From CAYPAV01 sp964408805 (GTDB taxonomy: Bacteria; Pseudomonadota; Alphaproteobacteria; UBA8366), in NCBI GenBank assembly GCA_964408805.1, contig CAYPAV010000002.1, forward strand, positions 344,878 through 408,877: a DNA stretch of 64,000 nucleotides. Reading direction: 5' to 3'. Of the stretch, positions 42,555 to 52,871 are shown piece by piece; position 1 is the first letter of the stretch; each line of letters begins with the position of its first letter. The notes under the pieces are model-generated. The model worked only from the letters and a program-made list of their open reading frames with translations, was not told the DNA's origin and did not search any database. The position numbers and the translations under genes were made by a program.

Positions 42555-44111
42555 ATGACAGGAAAACCCATAGCGCGCGCTTTGATTTCGGTGACGGATA
42601 AGACCGGTCTGGTCGAGTTCGCCCAGTTCCTCGCGGAGCGTAAAATCGAAATCCTGTCAACCGGCGGGACCGCGCGGGCCATGCGCGAAGCCGATATTCC
42701 GGTCGTCGAGGTTTCGGAGTTCACTGGCTCGCCGGAGATTCTCGGCGGCCGGGTCAAGACCCTGCATCCGAAGGTACATGGCGGTATTTTGGCCCGACGC
42801 GACTTGGCTGACGACCAGGCCGCAATGGCGGAACACGATATCGCGCCCATCGACCTGATCGTGGTCAATCTCTATCCCTTCGAGGCGACGGTCGGCGAGG
42901 GTGCCGATTTCGAAACTTGCGTCGAGAACATCGACATCGGCGGCCCGGCGATGATCCGCGCCGCCGCAAAGAATCACGAATACACGACGATCGTGATCGA
43001 TCCCCAGGAATACCAGGCGGTGATGATCGATATGGAGGCGAATGGGGGCGCCACCTCGACGGATCTTCGCCGCAAGCTCGCGGCGACGGCCTATGCCCGC
43101 ACGGCGGCATATGACGCCGCCATCTCCAATTGGTTCAGCGATCAGATCGACGAGCCCTATCTGGAGTTCATGGCGGTGGGCGCGCGCCTGCGCCAGACCT
43201 TGCGATACGGCGAGAACCCGCATCAGGATGCGGCATTCTACACCTCGGGGTCGGGCGCGCGGCCGGGAGTCGCCACCGCTGACCAGATACAAGGCAAGGG
43301 GTTGAGCTACAACAATTTGAACGACACCGACGCGGCCTTCGAGCTGGTGGCCGAGTTGGAGGGACCGGCCTGTGCCATCATCAAGCACGCCAATCCCTGC
43401 GGCGTCGCCATCGCCTCATCTCTCGTCGACGCCTTCGAGAAGGCACTCGCCTGTGACCCGGTCAGTGCCTTCGGCGGGATCATCGCGCTCAACCGGTCGC
43501 TCGATCTCGCCACCGTCGAGGCGCTGGGAGATCTCTTCGTCGAGGTGATCGTGGCACCCGATGCCGATGCCGATGCCCGCGAATTGCTCGCCGAGCGCCG
43601 GAACCTTCGGCTCCTCTTGACCGGCGGAATGCCGGATCCGGGGGCGACCGGCCGGACCGTGCGCCAGGTCGCGGGCGGTTTTCTGGTGCAAGGCCGTGAC
43701 GACGGACGGACCACCGCGGCCGACATCGAGGTCGTGACCGAACGGGCGCCGACCAGGGCCGAGATCGCGGATCTCCTCTTCGCCTTCACCGTCGGCAAGC
43801 ACGTCAAATCGAACACGATCGTCTATGTCCGAGACGGTGCTACGGTCGGCATCGGGGCGGGCCAGATGAGCCGGATCGATGCCGCCCATATCGCTGCCCG
43901 CAAGGGGGCCGAGCACGCCGGCACCACGCCTTGCGTCGTAGCCTCGGATGCCTTTTTCCCGTTCGCCGACGGCCTCCTCGCCGCCATTGAGGCGGGCGGC
44001 ACGGCGGTCATCCAGCCGGGTGGATCGATCCGCGACGACGAAATCATAGCCGCCGCCAATGAGGCTGGGGTTGCCATGGTGTTCACCGGCAAGCGCCATT
44101 TCCGCCACTAG
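42555..44111 (+). CDS. purH: AICAR transformylase / IMP cyclohydrolase
   Basis: Bifunctional enzyme for the last two steps of IMP synthesis. The N-terminal MGS-like cyclohydrolase domain (ALISVTDKTGLVEFAQFLAE, LSTGGTARAMREADIPVVEV, GGRVKTLHPKVHGGILARRD) is followed by the transformylase domain (LRYGENPHQDAAFY, GKGLSYNNLNDTDAAFEL, IKHANPCGVAIA, VKSNTIVYVRDGATVGIGAGQMSR, DAFFPFADGLLAAIEAG). Length 518 residues is full. It is convergent with the large NAD-GDH gene (22-base gap). Confidence 0.98.
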   Translation: MTGKPIARALISVTDKTGLVEFAQFLAERKIEILSTGGTARAMREADIPVVEVSEFTGSPEILGGRVKTLHPKVHGGILARRDLADDQAAMAEHDIAPIDLIVVNLYPFEATVGEGADFETCVENIDIGGPAMIRAAAKNHEYTTIVIDPQEYQAVMIDMEANGGATSTDLRRKLAATAYARTAAYDAAISNWFSDQIDEPYLEFMAVGARLRQTLRYGENPHQDAAFYTSGSGARPGVATADQIQGKGLSYNNLNDTDAAFELVAELEGPACAIIKHANPCGVAIASSLVDAFEKALACDPVSAFGGIIALNRSLDLATVEALGDLFVEVIVAPDADADARELLAERRNLRLLLTGGMPDPGATGRTVRQVAGGFLVQGRDDGRTTAADIEVVTERAPTRAEIADLLFAFTVGKHVKSNTIVYVRDGATVGIGAGQMSRIDAAHIAARKGAEHAGTTPCVVASDAFFPFADGLLAAIEAGGTAVIQPGGSIRDDEIIAAANEAGVAMVFTGKRHFRH

Positions 44112-44133
44112 AAATTAGTCAGATCGATCTCGA

Positions 44134-47100
44134 TCATTCACCGACCAGATTGCGCAGTTCGCGATTGGCGACGGCCAGCATCGGGATATCGAGGCTGCTG
44201 GCGATCCGGAGATCGCTGACCACTTCGCGGACGCGCGCCGATGCCGCACCGCGGCTGTCGATCCAGTTTTCGATAAGCCGATCCGTGGACCGCGCCTTGC
44301 CCGGGCCGGCAAGCACTTTATGGGTCAAGGCGCTTTGATGGGCGTATAAATCGTCGACGACGGCATCCAACGCTCGCTTTTGCCAATCGTTTTCGGGGAC
44401 GATCGCCAGCGCCGTACTCTTCAGCCAGTCGATCGAGAGGCGGCTGCCGACGCCAAAATAGATCGCCCCGACGTTTTCCACCCGCCGCTTGGTGGTCGCC
44501 GCGATGCGGACAATATCGCAGGCGGAAGCGAGCACCTCCAGTTTCGAAATCTCCTCTGCGAGATCCCCCGGAACACCCTCTCGGGCCAGCCTTGCCGCAT
44601 GGCGTTCCATTGCCGCCTGATCCTCGGGCCCGACGATAGCCGAAATATTTTCCCGAAGCCGACGAATGGAATCTGCGAATTCTCCCATCGTTCGGGTGAT
44701 ATCGAGCGGATGCTTGCCGTTGCGCAAGAACCACTGGACGTTCCGCTGCCCCAGCCTGTTGGTGTCCTGCATCATGCTTGTCTGCAACGCGGCGTCGACC
44801 TTGTTGTCGAGCGCCTCGATCCGTGCCCAGAGATCGCGAAGATCAAAGGCATCGCGCGAAATCAAATAGGCGCGCGCGATCTCCGCGGTCGGCTGCCCGG
44901 TCGCGTCTTCCATCTCCTGGGTAAAGGTGGCACCCACCCGATCGATCAGTGAATTGGTCACCAGAGTCGCGATGATCTCCCGCGACAGGCGATGGCGCTC
45001 GATCGATTCTCGGAATTTGACCCGCAGCGGTTTCGGAAAATAGCCGACCAGATCCTCGACCAGCAACGGTTCATCGGGCAGGTCACTCGCCAGCAATTCC
45101 TCGTAAGCGACGATCTTGGCATAGGAGAACAGGACTGAAATCTCCGGTCGCGTGAGGCCTTCATTGGCGGCGAGGCGGTCGGCGACCTCCTCCTCATCGG
45201 GCAGGAACTCGATATCCCGGTCCAATTGGCCAGCGCGTTCGAGGCTTCGCATGAACCGGTTCTGCCGATCGAGCAACCGATACGACCGCGCCTCGGCCGT
45301 CGTAATTGCCTGGGTCTGCTGATAATTGTCGCGCAAAACCAATTCACCGACTTCATCGGTCATGCGGGCGAGCAGGGCGTCGCGCCGCCGCATCGTCATG
45401 TCGCCCCGCTGCACCACGTCGCCGAGGACAATCTTGATGTTGACCTCATGATCGGAGCAGTCGACGCCTGCCGAATTATCGATGAAGTCGGTATTGGCGC
45501 ACCCCCCCGCCATCGCGTATTCGACGCGACCGAGCTGGGTCGCCCCAAGATTGGCGCCTTCGCCGATGACCTTGCAACGCAGCTCATCGCCGTTGACCCG
45601 AAGCGGGTCGTTCGCCCGGTCGCCCGCATCGAGGTCGCTTTCGCTCGACGCCTTGATATAGGTACCGATGCCGCCGAACCACAGAAGATCGATTTGGCCG
45701 AGCAACATCGCCCGGATCAATTCGTTCGGCGTCACATTGTCTTGCTCGATATCGAAAAGTTTCTTGATTTCGGCCGTGAGCGCGATCGATTTGGCGCTTC
45801 GGTCGAAGATGCCGCCGCCCTTCGAGATCAGCGCGGTGTCGTAGTCCGCCCAGCCCGAACGCGGCAAGTCGAAGAGACGTTTGCGTTCCTTGAAGCTCCT
45901 TTTTGGATCCGGATCCGGATCGACGAAAATATGTAGATGGTTGAAGCCGCCGACGAGCTTGATGTGCTCTGACAACAGCATGCCGTTCCCGAACACGTCG
46001 CCCGACATATCACCGCAACCGACCACGGTGAAATCCTCGCTCTGGGTATCGTGGCCCATCTCTCGGAAGTGCCGCTTCACCGATTCCCAGGCACCTCTGG
46101 CGGTGATGCCCATGCCCTTATGGTCGTAGCCGGCCGAGCCGCCGGAAGCGAAGGCATCATCGAGCCAGAACCCCTTCTCCCGGGCGACGCCGTTGGCGAA
46201 ATCGGAGAAGGTCGCGGTCCCCTTGTCGGCGGCAACGACGAGATAAGGATCATCGTCGTCCTTGCGGAGAACCATGGGGGGTGGAATTACCGTATCGCCA
46301 TCCAGATTGTCGGTGATCTCCAGCATCGCGCCGATGAACAGCCTGTAGCAGCTAATCCCCTCTTCCATGAAGGCCTCGCGATCGGCGGGCGGCGGCGCTT
46401 TCTTCAAAACGAACCCGCCCTTGGATCCGACCGGAACGATGACGCTGTTCTTGACCTGCTGGGCCTTTACCAGACCGAGAACCTCGGTCCGGAAATCCTC
46501 GCGGCGGTCCGACCAGCGAAGCCCACCTCGCGCCACGAAGCCGAATCGAAGATGCACCGCCTCGAAGCGGGGGCTATAGACGAAGATCTCCCGCAAAGGT
46601 CGGGGCAGCGGCAGCTCCTCGATCTCCCGGCTCGCGAATTTAAAGGAGAGATAGGCCCGCGGCGTGCCGTCGTCATCAACCTGATAGTAGTTGGTCCGCA
46701 AGGTCGCCTGAACGAGATTGACGAAATGGCGCAGAATCCGGTCTTCGTCGAGGTTGGCGACCTTGTCCAGCATCGCGTTGATTCGTCGCAACTGCCGGGC
46801 CTCTCGGCCCGTCCCCGCCGAGGCGCCGGCGGGATCGAACCGGGTGAGGAACAGTTCGATGATGGCTCGAACGATCTTCGGATTCCCGGCTAGCGTCTCC
46901 TCCATATAGTCCTGACTGAACGGGATTCGGGCTTGACGCAGATACTTCGCATAGGCCCGCATGATGACGACTTCCCGCCAATTAAGGCCCGCGACGAGCA
47001 CGAGCTGATTGAAGCCGTCATCCTCCATTTCGCTCCGCCAGACACGCGTGAAGCTTTCCTTGAACGCCTCTCGCGTGGCAAGAAAATCGATCGCGGTACC

Positions 47101-48972
47101 GGCGCGAATCCGCAGCTCGTAATCGTGGATGTGAATATTCGCCGCCCCGTCGTGAACTCTTATCGCGTATGGATATTCCCCGACGACGATCAACCCCATA
47201 TTCTCCAAGACCGGCAAGGCGTCCGACAAGAATACGGGTTCGCCGAAATTATAGATCTTCAATCGAAACTCGTTATCCTCGACTTCGGCGGGATGATAGG
47301 AATTGAGTGCGAAGCCTTTCGTCCGCGCCACTTCGTCCAGGCGCTCGACATCGAATACGGCGTCTTGCACGCTCAGTTGTTCGCGATAGGCAACCGGAAA
47401 TCCATCGCCGAGACTTCGTTGCAGATAATTTCCACGCTCCTCGCCGTGGATATCGATCAAGGCGTCGAGAAGCTTTTCGCCCCAGGTCCGTGTCGCCTCC
47501 TGCAGGCGCGCCTCTATTTCCCGCAAATCGTAGTTCGTCGGGATGCCGTCTTCGGCACTGATGATGTATTGAAGACGACCCAACACCTCGTCCGAGAACT
47601 GCGTGTAATAGGCCGCGATGCGGCCGTTGAAAGCCTCCGACAGAATTTCCCCGAAGGCTTGGCGAATCGCCTGGGTATAACGTTCGCGCGGCGTGTAGAC
47701 GAACGCCGAGACAAACCGGTCGAAGGGATCGCGCCGGACGAATAGCGCGGTATGCTGTCGTTCCTGGAGCTGAATGATCCCGCGACTTATGTCGTGCAAT
47801 TCGACCGGTTCGATCTGGAACAATTCGTCGCGCGGATAATTTTCCAGGACGTGCATCAAGGCCTTGCCGTTGTGGCTAGCCGGATCAAACCCGGAAAGTT
47901 CCATCGCCGCATCGACCTTGCGCCGCAGAAAGGGTATCTGCCGGGGGCTGAGGCTATAGGCGTTGGAGGTGAAGAGGCCGACAAAGAGATACTCGCCGGT
48001 GACCTTGCCCTTCTTGTCGAACCGCTTCACGCCGATGACATCGACATGCACCGGCCGGTGAATGGTCGAGCGCAGATTGCCCTTGGTCACCAGCAACGGC
48101 ATGGGCTGGCGGATAAAGGCCTCCACCTCCGGCGTCAGCCGGCCCGCGTCGCGGAGACCCTCGAACAATAGAACCTCGTCGTCGCGCAGAATTCCCTTGC
48201 CCGATTTCGGCAAGATTTCGAGATGCGAAGCCGCCCCCCGACCGACCAGCTTGTATTCGCGGCATCCAAGAAAAGTGAAATGATCGTCATGCGCCCAGTT
48301 CAGAAACGCGACTGCCTCGGCAACATCGGACTCGTCGACGGATTTCGTGGTCTCCTCCAATGCCGTTCCGACATTCTTGACCTCGTCCAACATCGCCCGC
48401 CAGTCCTCGACCGCGGCGCGCACGTCGACCAAGACCCGCTTGAGGCGCCGTTCGATTTCGCTCAAGGCCGATTTAGATGTCTGTTCGCTGATCAAGACCT
48501 GCATGTACGATTCTCTGCGGGTGCCCTTCCCGCCGACACCCGCCGTATATCCGCCGACATCGCCCGAACGATTACGCTTCACGATGAAGGTCGGGTGGAC
48601 GACCAAATGGACGGTCAACTCAAGACGATTGAGCGCCATGGTCACGGAATCGACGAGGAACGGCATATCGTCGTTGACGATTTCGATCACCGTGTGGGGC
48701 GACTGCCATCCGTCCTTTTCGATATCGGGATTGTAGACGCGTATTTTGGCCTGATTGGCCCGGCGTCGCTCCCCAAATCGCATGAGCGCCAAGGCACCTC
48801 CCAGCAGGTTCTCCGTTTCCTCTCCAAGAAGGTCGTCCGGCGGCACGTTGACGAAAAACGCCCGAATGAAAAATTCGGCGGACTTTGCCTTGCCCCTCGA
48901 CAATTTCGCACGCGCCAAGTCGACGATGCGACCGATTTGCTTGTTCTTGAGCGTTTCCGCCCGAACGGCCAT
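44134..48972 (-). CDS. gdhB: Large NAD-specific glutamate dehydrogenase (about 180 kDa class)
   Basis: Catabolic GDH of the S_1500/1600-residue family that deaminates glutamate. The ATG at 48972 has GGGAG 8 bases upstream, giving 1612 residues. The long N-terminal region carries ACT-like segments and helical modules (IEIVNDDMPFLVDSVTMALN); the catalytic core follows at about 760-1200, with RGGLRWSDRREDFRTEVLGLVKAQQVKNSVIVPVGSKGGFVLK, VVAADKGTATFSDFANGVA, FASGGSAGYDHKGMGITARGAWESVKRHF and GCGDMSGDVFGNGML as signatures. Members are usually allosteric (arginine or aspartate controlled). It complements gdhA. Confidence 0.96.
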   Translation of the reverse strand: MAVRAETLKNKQIGRIVDLARAKLSRGKAKSAEFFIRAFFVNVPPDDLLGEETENLLGGALALMRFGERRRANQAKIRVYNPDIEKDGWQSPHTVIEIVNDDMPFLVDSVTMALNRLELTVHLVVHPTFIVKRNRSGDVGGYTAGVGGKGTRRESYMQVLISEQTSKSALSEIERRLKRVLVDVRAAVEDWRAMLDEVKNVGTALEETTKSVDESDVAEAVAFLNWAHDDHFTFLGCREYKLVGRGAASHLEILPKSGKGILRDDEVLLFEGLRDAGRLTPEVEAFIRQPMPLLVTKGNLRSTIHRPVHVDVIGVKRFDKKGKVTGEYLFVGLFTSNAYSLSPRQIPFLRRKVDAAMELSGFDPASHNGKALMHVLENYPRDELFQIEPVELHDISRGIIQLQERQHTALFVRRDPFDRFVSAFVYTPRERYTQAIRQAFGEILSEAFNGRIAAYYTQFSDEVLGRLQYIISAEDGIPTNYDLREIEARLQEATRTWGEKLLDALIDIHGEERGNYLQRSLGDGFPVAYREQLSVQDAVFDVERLDEVARTKGFALNSYHPAEVEDNEFRLKIYNFGEPVFLSDALPVLENMGLIVVGEYPYAIRVHDGAANIHIHDYELRIRAGTAIDFLATREAFKESFTRVWRSEMEDDGFNQLVLVAGLNWREVVIMRAYAKYLRQARIPFSQDYMEETLAGNPKIVRAIIELFLTRFDPAGASAGTGREARQLRRINAMLDKVANLDEDRILRHFVNLVQATLRTNYYQVDDDGTPRAYLSFKFASREIEELPLPRPLREIFVYSPRFEAVHLRFGFVARGGLRWSDRREDFRTEVLGLVKAQQVKNSVIVPVGSKGGFVLKKAPPPADREAFMEEGISCYRLFIGAMLEITDNLDGDTVIPPPMVLRKDDDDPYLVVAADKGTATFSDFANGVAREKGFWLDDAFASGGSAGYDHKGMGITARGAWESVKRHFREMGHDTQSEDFTVVGCGDMSGDVFGNGMLLSEHIKLVGGFNHLHIFVDPDPDPKRSFKERKRLFDLPRSGWADYDTALISKGGGIFDRSAKSIALTAEIKKLFDIEQDNVTPNELIRAMLLGQIDLLWFGGIGTYIKASSESDLDAGDRANDPLRVNGDELRCKVIGEGANLGATQLGRVEYAMAGGCANTDFIDNSAGVDCSDHEVNIKIVLGDVVQRGDMTMRRRDALLARMTDEVGELVLRDNYQQTQAITTAEARSYRLLDRQNRFMRSLERAGQLDRDIEFLPDEEEVADRLAANEGLTRPEISVLFSYAKIVAYEELLASDLPDEPLLVEDLVGYFPKPLRVKFRESIERHRLSREIIATLVTNSLIDRVGATFTQEMEDATGQPTAEIARAYLISRDAFDLRDLWARIEALDNKVDAALQTSMMQDTNRLGQRNVQWFLRNGKHPLDITRTMGEFADSIRRLRENISAIVGPEDQAAMERHAARLAREGVPGDLAEEISKLEVLASACDIVRIAATTKRRVENVGAIYFGVGSRLSIDWLKSTALAIVPENDWQKRALDAVVDDLYAHQSALTHKVLAGPGKARSTDRLIENWIDSRGAASARVREVVSDLRIASSLDIPMLAVANRELRNLVGE

Positions 48973-49162
48973 GATACCGGCTCCCAATTAGGGGCTTTTG
49001 CCCGACAGGGCGCCAATATAGCAGCTGAATTTTTCCTCGGTCGATGAGTCTTCTTCAGCAAATCTTCTGTTCAATTCCGGAATTTCTTCTAAATTCAGAC
49101 TCTCGACCGCGGACGGCGAGGAATTCCGGACGCCTGCAACTGAGCGAAACCGTCGAAAGCCC

Positions 49163-50026
49163 ATGAAACCAGCCCCTTTTACCTATCACCGGCCGGACAC
49201 ACTTGCGGCGACAGCCGCCTTGGTGGACGGAATGGAAGATTTTCGTCTTCTGGCGGGCGGTCAATCGCTGATGCCGATGATGAACATGCGATATGTGATG
49301 GTCGATCACCTGATCGACTTGAACGAAGTGGCCGAACTCGCCGGCATCGACATCGCCGACGGCCGCGTCAAGATCGGCGCCATGACCCGCCAGCGGGATC
49401 TACTTGCTTCGGCAGAGCTCAAATCGGCGGCGCCGGTTTTCGCGGAGGCTCTTCAATTGGTGGGGCATCTTCAGACGCGGAACCGAGGGACCATCGGCGG
49501 CAGTCTTTCGCACCTCGATCCGGCGGCCGAACTGCCCGGCCTCGCGATGTTGCTCGATGCCCGAATTCGCGCCACCCGGAAGGCTGCCGAGCGGACGATC
49601 GCAATGGCGGACTTTCCGCTCGGCTACATGACCCCAAACCTCGAACCCGGCGAAATTCTGAGCGAAATCGAGTTCGATATATGGCCGGAAGGCCACGGCT
49701 ATGCATTCCAGGAATTCTCGCAGCGTCACGGCGATTTCGCCATCGTCGGCGTCGGCGCGCTGATGACCTTGGATGGGGACGGTCGGATCGAACGGGTGAC
49801 CGCCGTCCTAGTCGGTGTAGATTACTTGCCGGTGCGATTGCCCGAAATCGAGGACATGCTGGTGGGCGAGACGCCGTCAGAGAATCTGTTCCGAGCCGCC
49901 AGCGAAAAAGCGGCCGAACGAGAGATGATGGAGGACGCGCTTATTCCCGAATCCTATCGCCAATCCCTGACCAAGGCCCTGCTGCGCCGGACACTCGTGG
50001 CGGCGGCCGAAAGAGCACGAGGCTAG
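49163..50026 (+). CDS. Xanthine dehydrogenase family FAD-binding subunit (CoxM type)
   Basis: Medium (FAD) subunit of a molybdenum hydroxylase. The two FAD-binding motifs are plain: LLAGGQSLMPMMNMR near residues 29-43 and RNRGTIGGSLSHLDPAAELP near 107-126. The C-terminal CO-dehydrogenase flavoprotein domain follows. Length 287 residues. It starts a tight M-S-L gene set (1-base and 18-base gaps). It passes electrons from the iron-sulfur subunit to an acceptor. The 190-base gap to the divergent NAD-GDH gene must hold the promoter. Confidence 0.93.
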   Translation: MKPAPFTYHRPDTLAATAALVDGMEDFRLLAGGQSLMPMMNMRYVMVDHLIDLNEVAELAGIDIADGRVKIGAMTRQRDLLASAELKSAAPVFAEALQLVGHLQTRNRGTIGGSLSHLDPAAELPGLAMLLDARIRATRKAAERTIAMADFPLGYMTPNLEPGEILSEIEFDIWPEGHGYAFQEFSQRHGDFAIVGVGALMTLDGDGRIERVTAVLVGVDYLPVRLPEIEDMLVGETPSENLFRAASEKAAEREMMEDALIPESYRQSLTKALLRRTLVAAAERARG

Positions 50027-50027
50027 A

Positions 50028-50513
50028 ATGCCGGACCTGCACGAAGTCACTCTCACCGTCAACGGCAAGACCTATACGGCCGAAGTCGAATCCCGCTGGT
50101 CGCTGGCCGATTTCCTGCGTCACAAACTCGGTCTGACGGGCACTCATATCGGCTGCGAGCACGGGGTTTGCGGTGCCTGTACGGTGCTGCTCGATGGCCA
50201 GGCGGTGCGCGGCTGTTTGACCCTCGCGGTTCAGGCCCAAGGAAAGTCTGTCGAGACGATCGAGGGCCTAGCCGATGAAAACGACGATCTCAACCCGCTG
50301 CAACAGGCCTTCTGGGAACACCATGGCCTGCAATGCGGATTCTGCACACCCGGCATCTTGATGACGTTGACGGAATTCCTGCGTGACACCCCCGACCCCA
50401 GCGAGGCCGAGGTTCGCGTCGCACTTTCGGGCAACCTCTGCCGGTGCACCGGATATCAAAGCATCGTCGATGCGACTCTTGCGGCCGCCGCCGCGATGCG
50501 CGAACCCGGCTAA
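50028..50513 (+). CDS. [2Fe-2S] subunit of a molybdenum hydroxylase (CoxS type)
   Basis: Small iron-sulfur subunit with two [2Fe-2S] clusters. The plant-ferredoxin-type cluster uses C43, C48, C51 and C63 (CEHGVCGACTVLLDG, RGC); the helical-domain cluster uses C103, C106, C138 and C140 (QCGFCTPG, NLCRCTGYQ). Length 161 residues is typical. It starts one base after the FAD subunit stop, so translation is probably coupled. Confidence 0.96.
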   Translation: MPDLHEVTLTVNGKTYTAEVESRWSLADFLRHKLGLTGTHIGCEHGVCGACTVLLDGQAVRGCLTLAVQAQGKSVETIEGLADENDDLNPLQQAFWEHHGLQCGFCTPGILMTLTEFLRDTPDPSEAEVRVALSGNLCRCTGYQSIVDATLAAAAAMREPG

Positions 50514-50531
50514 CTGGAACGCGGCCCCGAT

Positions 50532-52862
50532 ATGTCGACACGGATGTTCGGTCAGCCGGTCAAACGGCTTGAGGACCCGGATCTTTTGTCGGGCCGGGGC
50601 CAGTTCGTCGACGATATCCAACCGCCGGGCCTCCTTCATGCCGCGTTCCTCAGAAGCCCGGTGGCACATGCCCGGATCAGCGCAATCGATACCGCCGCGG
50701 CAACCGAACTGACAGGGGTCCACGGCGTCTTCACGGCCGCCGATCTGCCCGCGGAGTTACAGGGCAAACGAATCCTGCTGCAAGTCCCTCACCCGGCGAT
50801 AAAACGCCCGATCACCCAGGAACCGTTGGCCACCGAGGAAGTCTGTTTCGTCGGCGATCCGGTGGCGGTGGTCGTCGCCGAGAGCCGGCATCTCGCGGAG
50901 GATGCTTGCGAGCGTATCGCCGTCGACTACGAACCCCTGCCCGCCGTCGCTGATTGCGAGACCGCACTTCGCCACGGCGCGGCGCCGGCCCACGATGGCC
51001 TGGAGGATAATGTCGCGGCGCAGCTCGGTTTCGAATTCGGTGATATCAATACCGCGTTTCGGGGTGCCGCCCACGTATTCGAGGATCGATACTTCCAGCA
51101 CCGTGGAACGGCCAATCCCTTGGAAGGGCGCGGGTTGGTCGCACATTACGACGCAATCAACGAACACTTTACGGTCTGGTCCGCTACCCAGGCGCCATTC
51201 ACCGTTCGCCGCGCGATGCTCGACATGTTGGAGGTGGAGGAGAGCGCCATCCGAGTGATCGCACCGAAGGATGTCGGCGGCGGCTTCGGCGCCAAGGGCA
51301 TGGCCTATCCGGAGGAAATCGTCGTTCCGGCGCTGGCACGGGAACTCGGTCGTCCGATCAAATGGATCGAGGACCGCCGCGAACATTTCCTGACCACCAC
51401 CCAGGAACGCGATCAGATCTGGGAATTGCAAATCGCGGTCGATGCCGAGGGCAAGATTCTCGGTTTGCGCGGCAAAATGACTCACGACACCGGCGCCTAT
51501 ATGCCATGGGGGGTTATTACGCCCTTCATCTCGTCAACCACCGTTCCCGGTCCCTATGTCGTTCCGGCCTACAAGCTCGACACCACGGTCGTTTTCACCA
51601 ACAAGCCGCCGACAACGCCGTTGCGCGGCGCGGGACGGCCGCAAGCGGTCTTCGCGATGGAGCGAACCCTCGATCTCGTGGCGCGCGAATTGGACATCGA
51701 CTGCGCCGAAATTCGCCGCCGAAACTTGATCCCCACCGAAGCGATGCCCTACGAGATGGGACTGATCTTTCGCGACGGCGCACCCGTGATTTACGACAGC
51801 GGCGACTATCCGGAGTGCCAGCGCCTCGCCCTCGAGCGCGCCGACTACGCGGGCTTCGAGGGTCGCCGGAAAGCGGCGCTTGCCGCCGGCCGCTATATCG
51901 GCATCGGCATTGCCAACGCGGTCGAGGGGACGGGCCTCGGCCCCTTCGAGGGTGCGACGATCCGGGTCAAGCCGTCGGGACGGGTGTCCCTTTTGACCGG
52001 GGCCGCCCCGCAAGGGCAGGCCCATGTCACGACGATGGCACAACTCTGCGCCGACGAGTTGAACCTGCCGCTCGAGTCGATCGATGTCGTGACCGGGGAC
52101 ACCAATGCGGTTTCGCTTGGGGTCGGCACTTTCGCGAGCCGGATCGCCGTCAATGCGGGCTCCTCCGTTCGCCTCGCCTCGGAGACCGTGCGCGGAAAAC
52201 TGATCAAGCTCGCCGCCGCGGTTCTTGAAGTCGGCGAGGAAGATCTGGCGCTCGAGGATGGCGAGGTGCGTATTACCGGCGAACAGGGCGATAGTATCAG
52301 CTTCGCCGATTTGGCTCAGATGATGAACGGGATACCGGGGTACAAGCTGCCGGACGGGATCGAGGCCGGCCTGGAGGCCACGAGCTACTTCCAGCCAAAA
52401 CAGGCGGCGTATGCGAATGGCAGCCACGTCGCCGAGGTCGAGGTCGACATCGAAACCGGGGCGGTCACAATCCTACGTTATGTGGTGGCGCACGATTGCG
52501 GCCGGTTGATCAACCCGCTGATCGTCGACGGCCAGGTCCAGGGCGGGGTGGCCCACGGCATCGGCAATGCACTCATGGAGCATCTCTTCTACGACGCCGA
52601 CGCGAACCCGCTGACCACTACTTTCGCCGAGTACCTTCTGCCGACGGCCGAATCCGTTCCCGCCGTTGAAATCATCCACCTGGAGACGCCAACACCGATC
52701 AATCCACTCGGCGTCAAGGGGGCCGGCGAGGGCGGCACCCTGCCCGCCGCGGCCGTTATCGCCGCCGCCATAGATGACGCGCTGGTATCCTTTGGCGTTC
52801 GGTTCCGGGATGCGCCGGTCTTGCCGCATCAGGTCGTGGCGGCGTTGGCCGCAGCCGGGTAG
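50532..52862 (+). CDS. Molybdopterin-binding catalytic subunit (CoxL-like, form II)
   Basis: Large subunit of the xanthine dehydrogenase/CO dehydrogenase family. Landmarks are FGQPVKRLEDPDLLSGRGQFVDD at the start, KDVGGGFGAKGM, PLRGAGRPQAVFAMER and GVKGAGEGGTLPAAAVIAAAIDDAL near the C-terminus with the conserved active-site glutamate. The RGAGR sequence, in place of the AYRCSFR loop, places it with form II (BMS-type) enzymes, so it is unlikely to be an authentic CO dehydrogenase; it should hydroxylate an N-heterocycle or aldehyde. Length 776 residues. No CoxDEF or XdhC maturation gene lies nearby. Confidence 0.92.
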   Translation: MSTRMFGQPVKRLEDPDLLSGRGQFVDDIQPPGLLHAAFLRSPVAHARISAIDTAAATELTGVHGVFTAADLPAELQGKRILLQVPHPAIKRPITQEPLATEEVCFVGDPVAVVVAESRHLAEDACERIAVDYEPLPAVADCETALRHGAAPAHDGLEDNVAAQLGFEFGDINTAFRGAAHVFEDRYFQHRGTANPLEGRGLVAHYDAINEHFTVWSATQAPFTVRRAMLDMLEVEESAIRVIAPKDVGGGFGAKGMAYPEEIVVPALARELGRPIKWIEDRREHFLTTTQERDQIWELQIAVDAEGKILGLRGKMTHDTGAYMPWGVITPFISSTTVPGPYVVPAYKLDTTVVFTNKPPTTPLRGAGRPQAVFAMERTLDLVARELDIDCAEIRRRNLIPTEAMPYEMGLIFRDGAPVIYDSGDYPECQRLALERADYAGFEGRRKAALAAGRYIGIGIANAVEGTGLGPFEGATIRVKPSGRVSLLTGAAPQGQAHVTTMAQLCADELNLPLESIDVVTGDTNAVSLGVGTFASRIAVNAGSSVRLASETVRGKLIKLAAAVLEVGEEDLALEDGEVRITGEQGDSISFADLAQMMNGIPGYKLPDGIEAGLEATSYFQPKQAAYANGSHVAEVEVDIETGAVTILRYVVAHDCGRLINPLIVDGQVQGGVAHGIGNALMEHLFYDADANPLTTTFAEYLLPTAESVPAVEIIHLETPTPINPLGVKGAGEGGTLPAAAVIAAAIDDALVSFGVRFRDAPVLPHQVVAALAAAG

Positions 52863-52871
52863 ACGGTCGCG

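Noticed and set aside
50532..52862. Aerobic CO dehydrogenase (coxL form I)
   Set aside because: The AYRCSFR active-site loop is replaced by an RGAGR-type sequence, which marks form II enzymes of other or unproven function.
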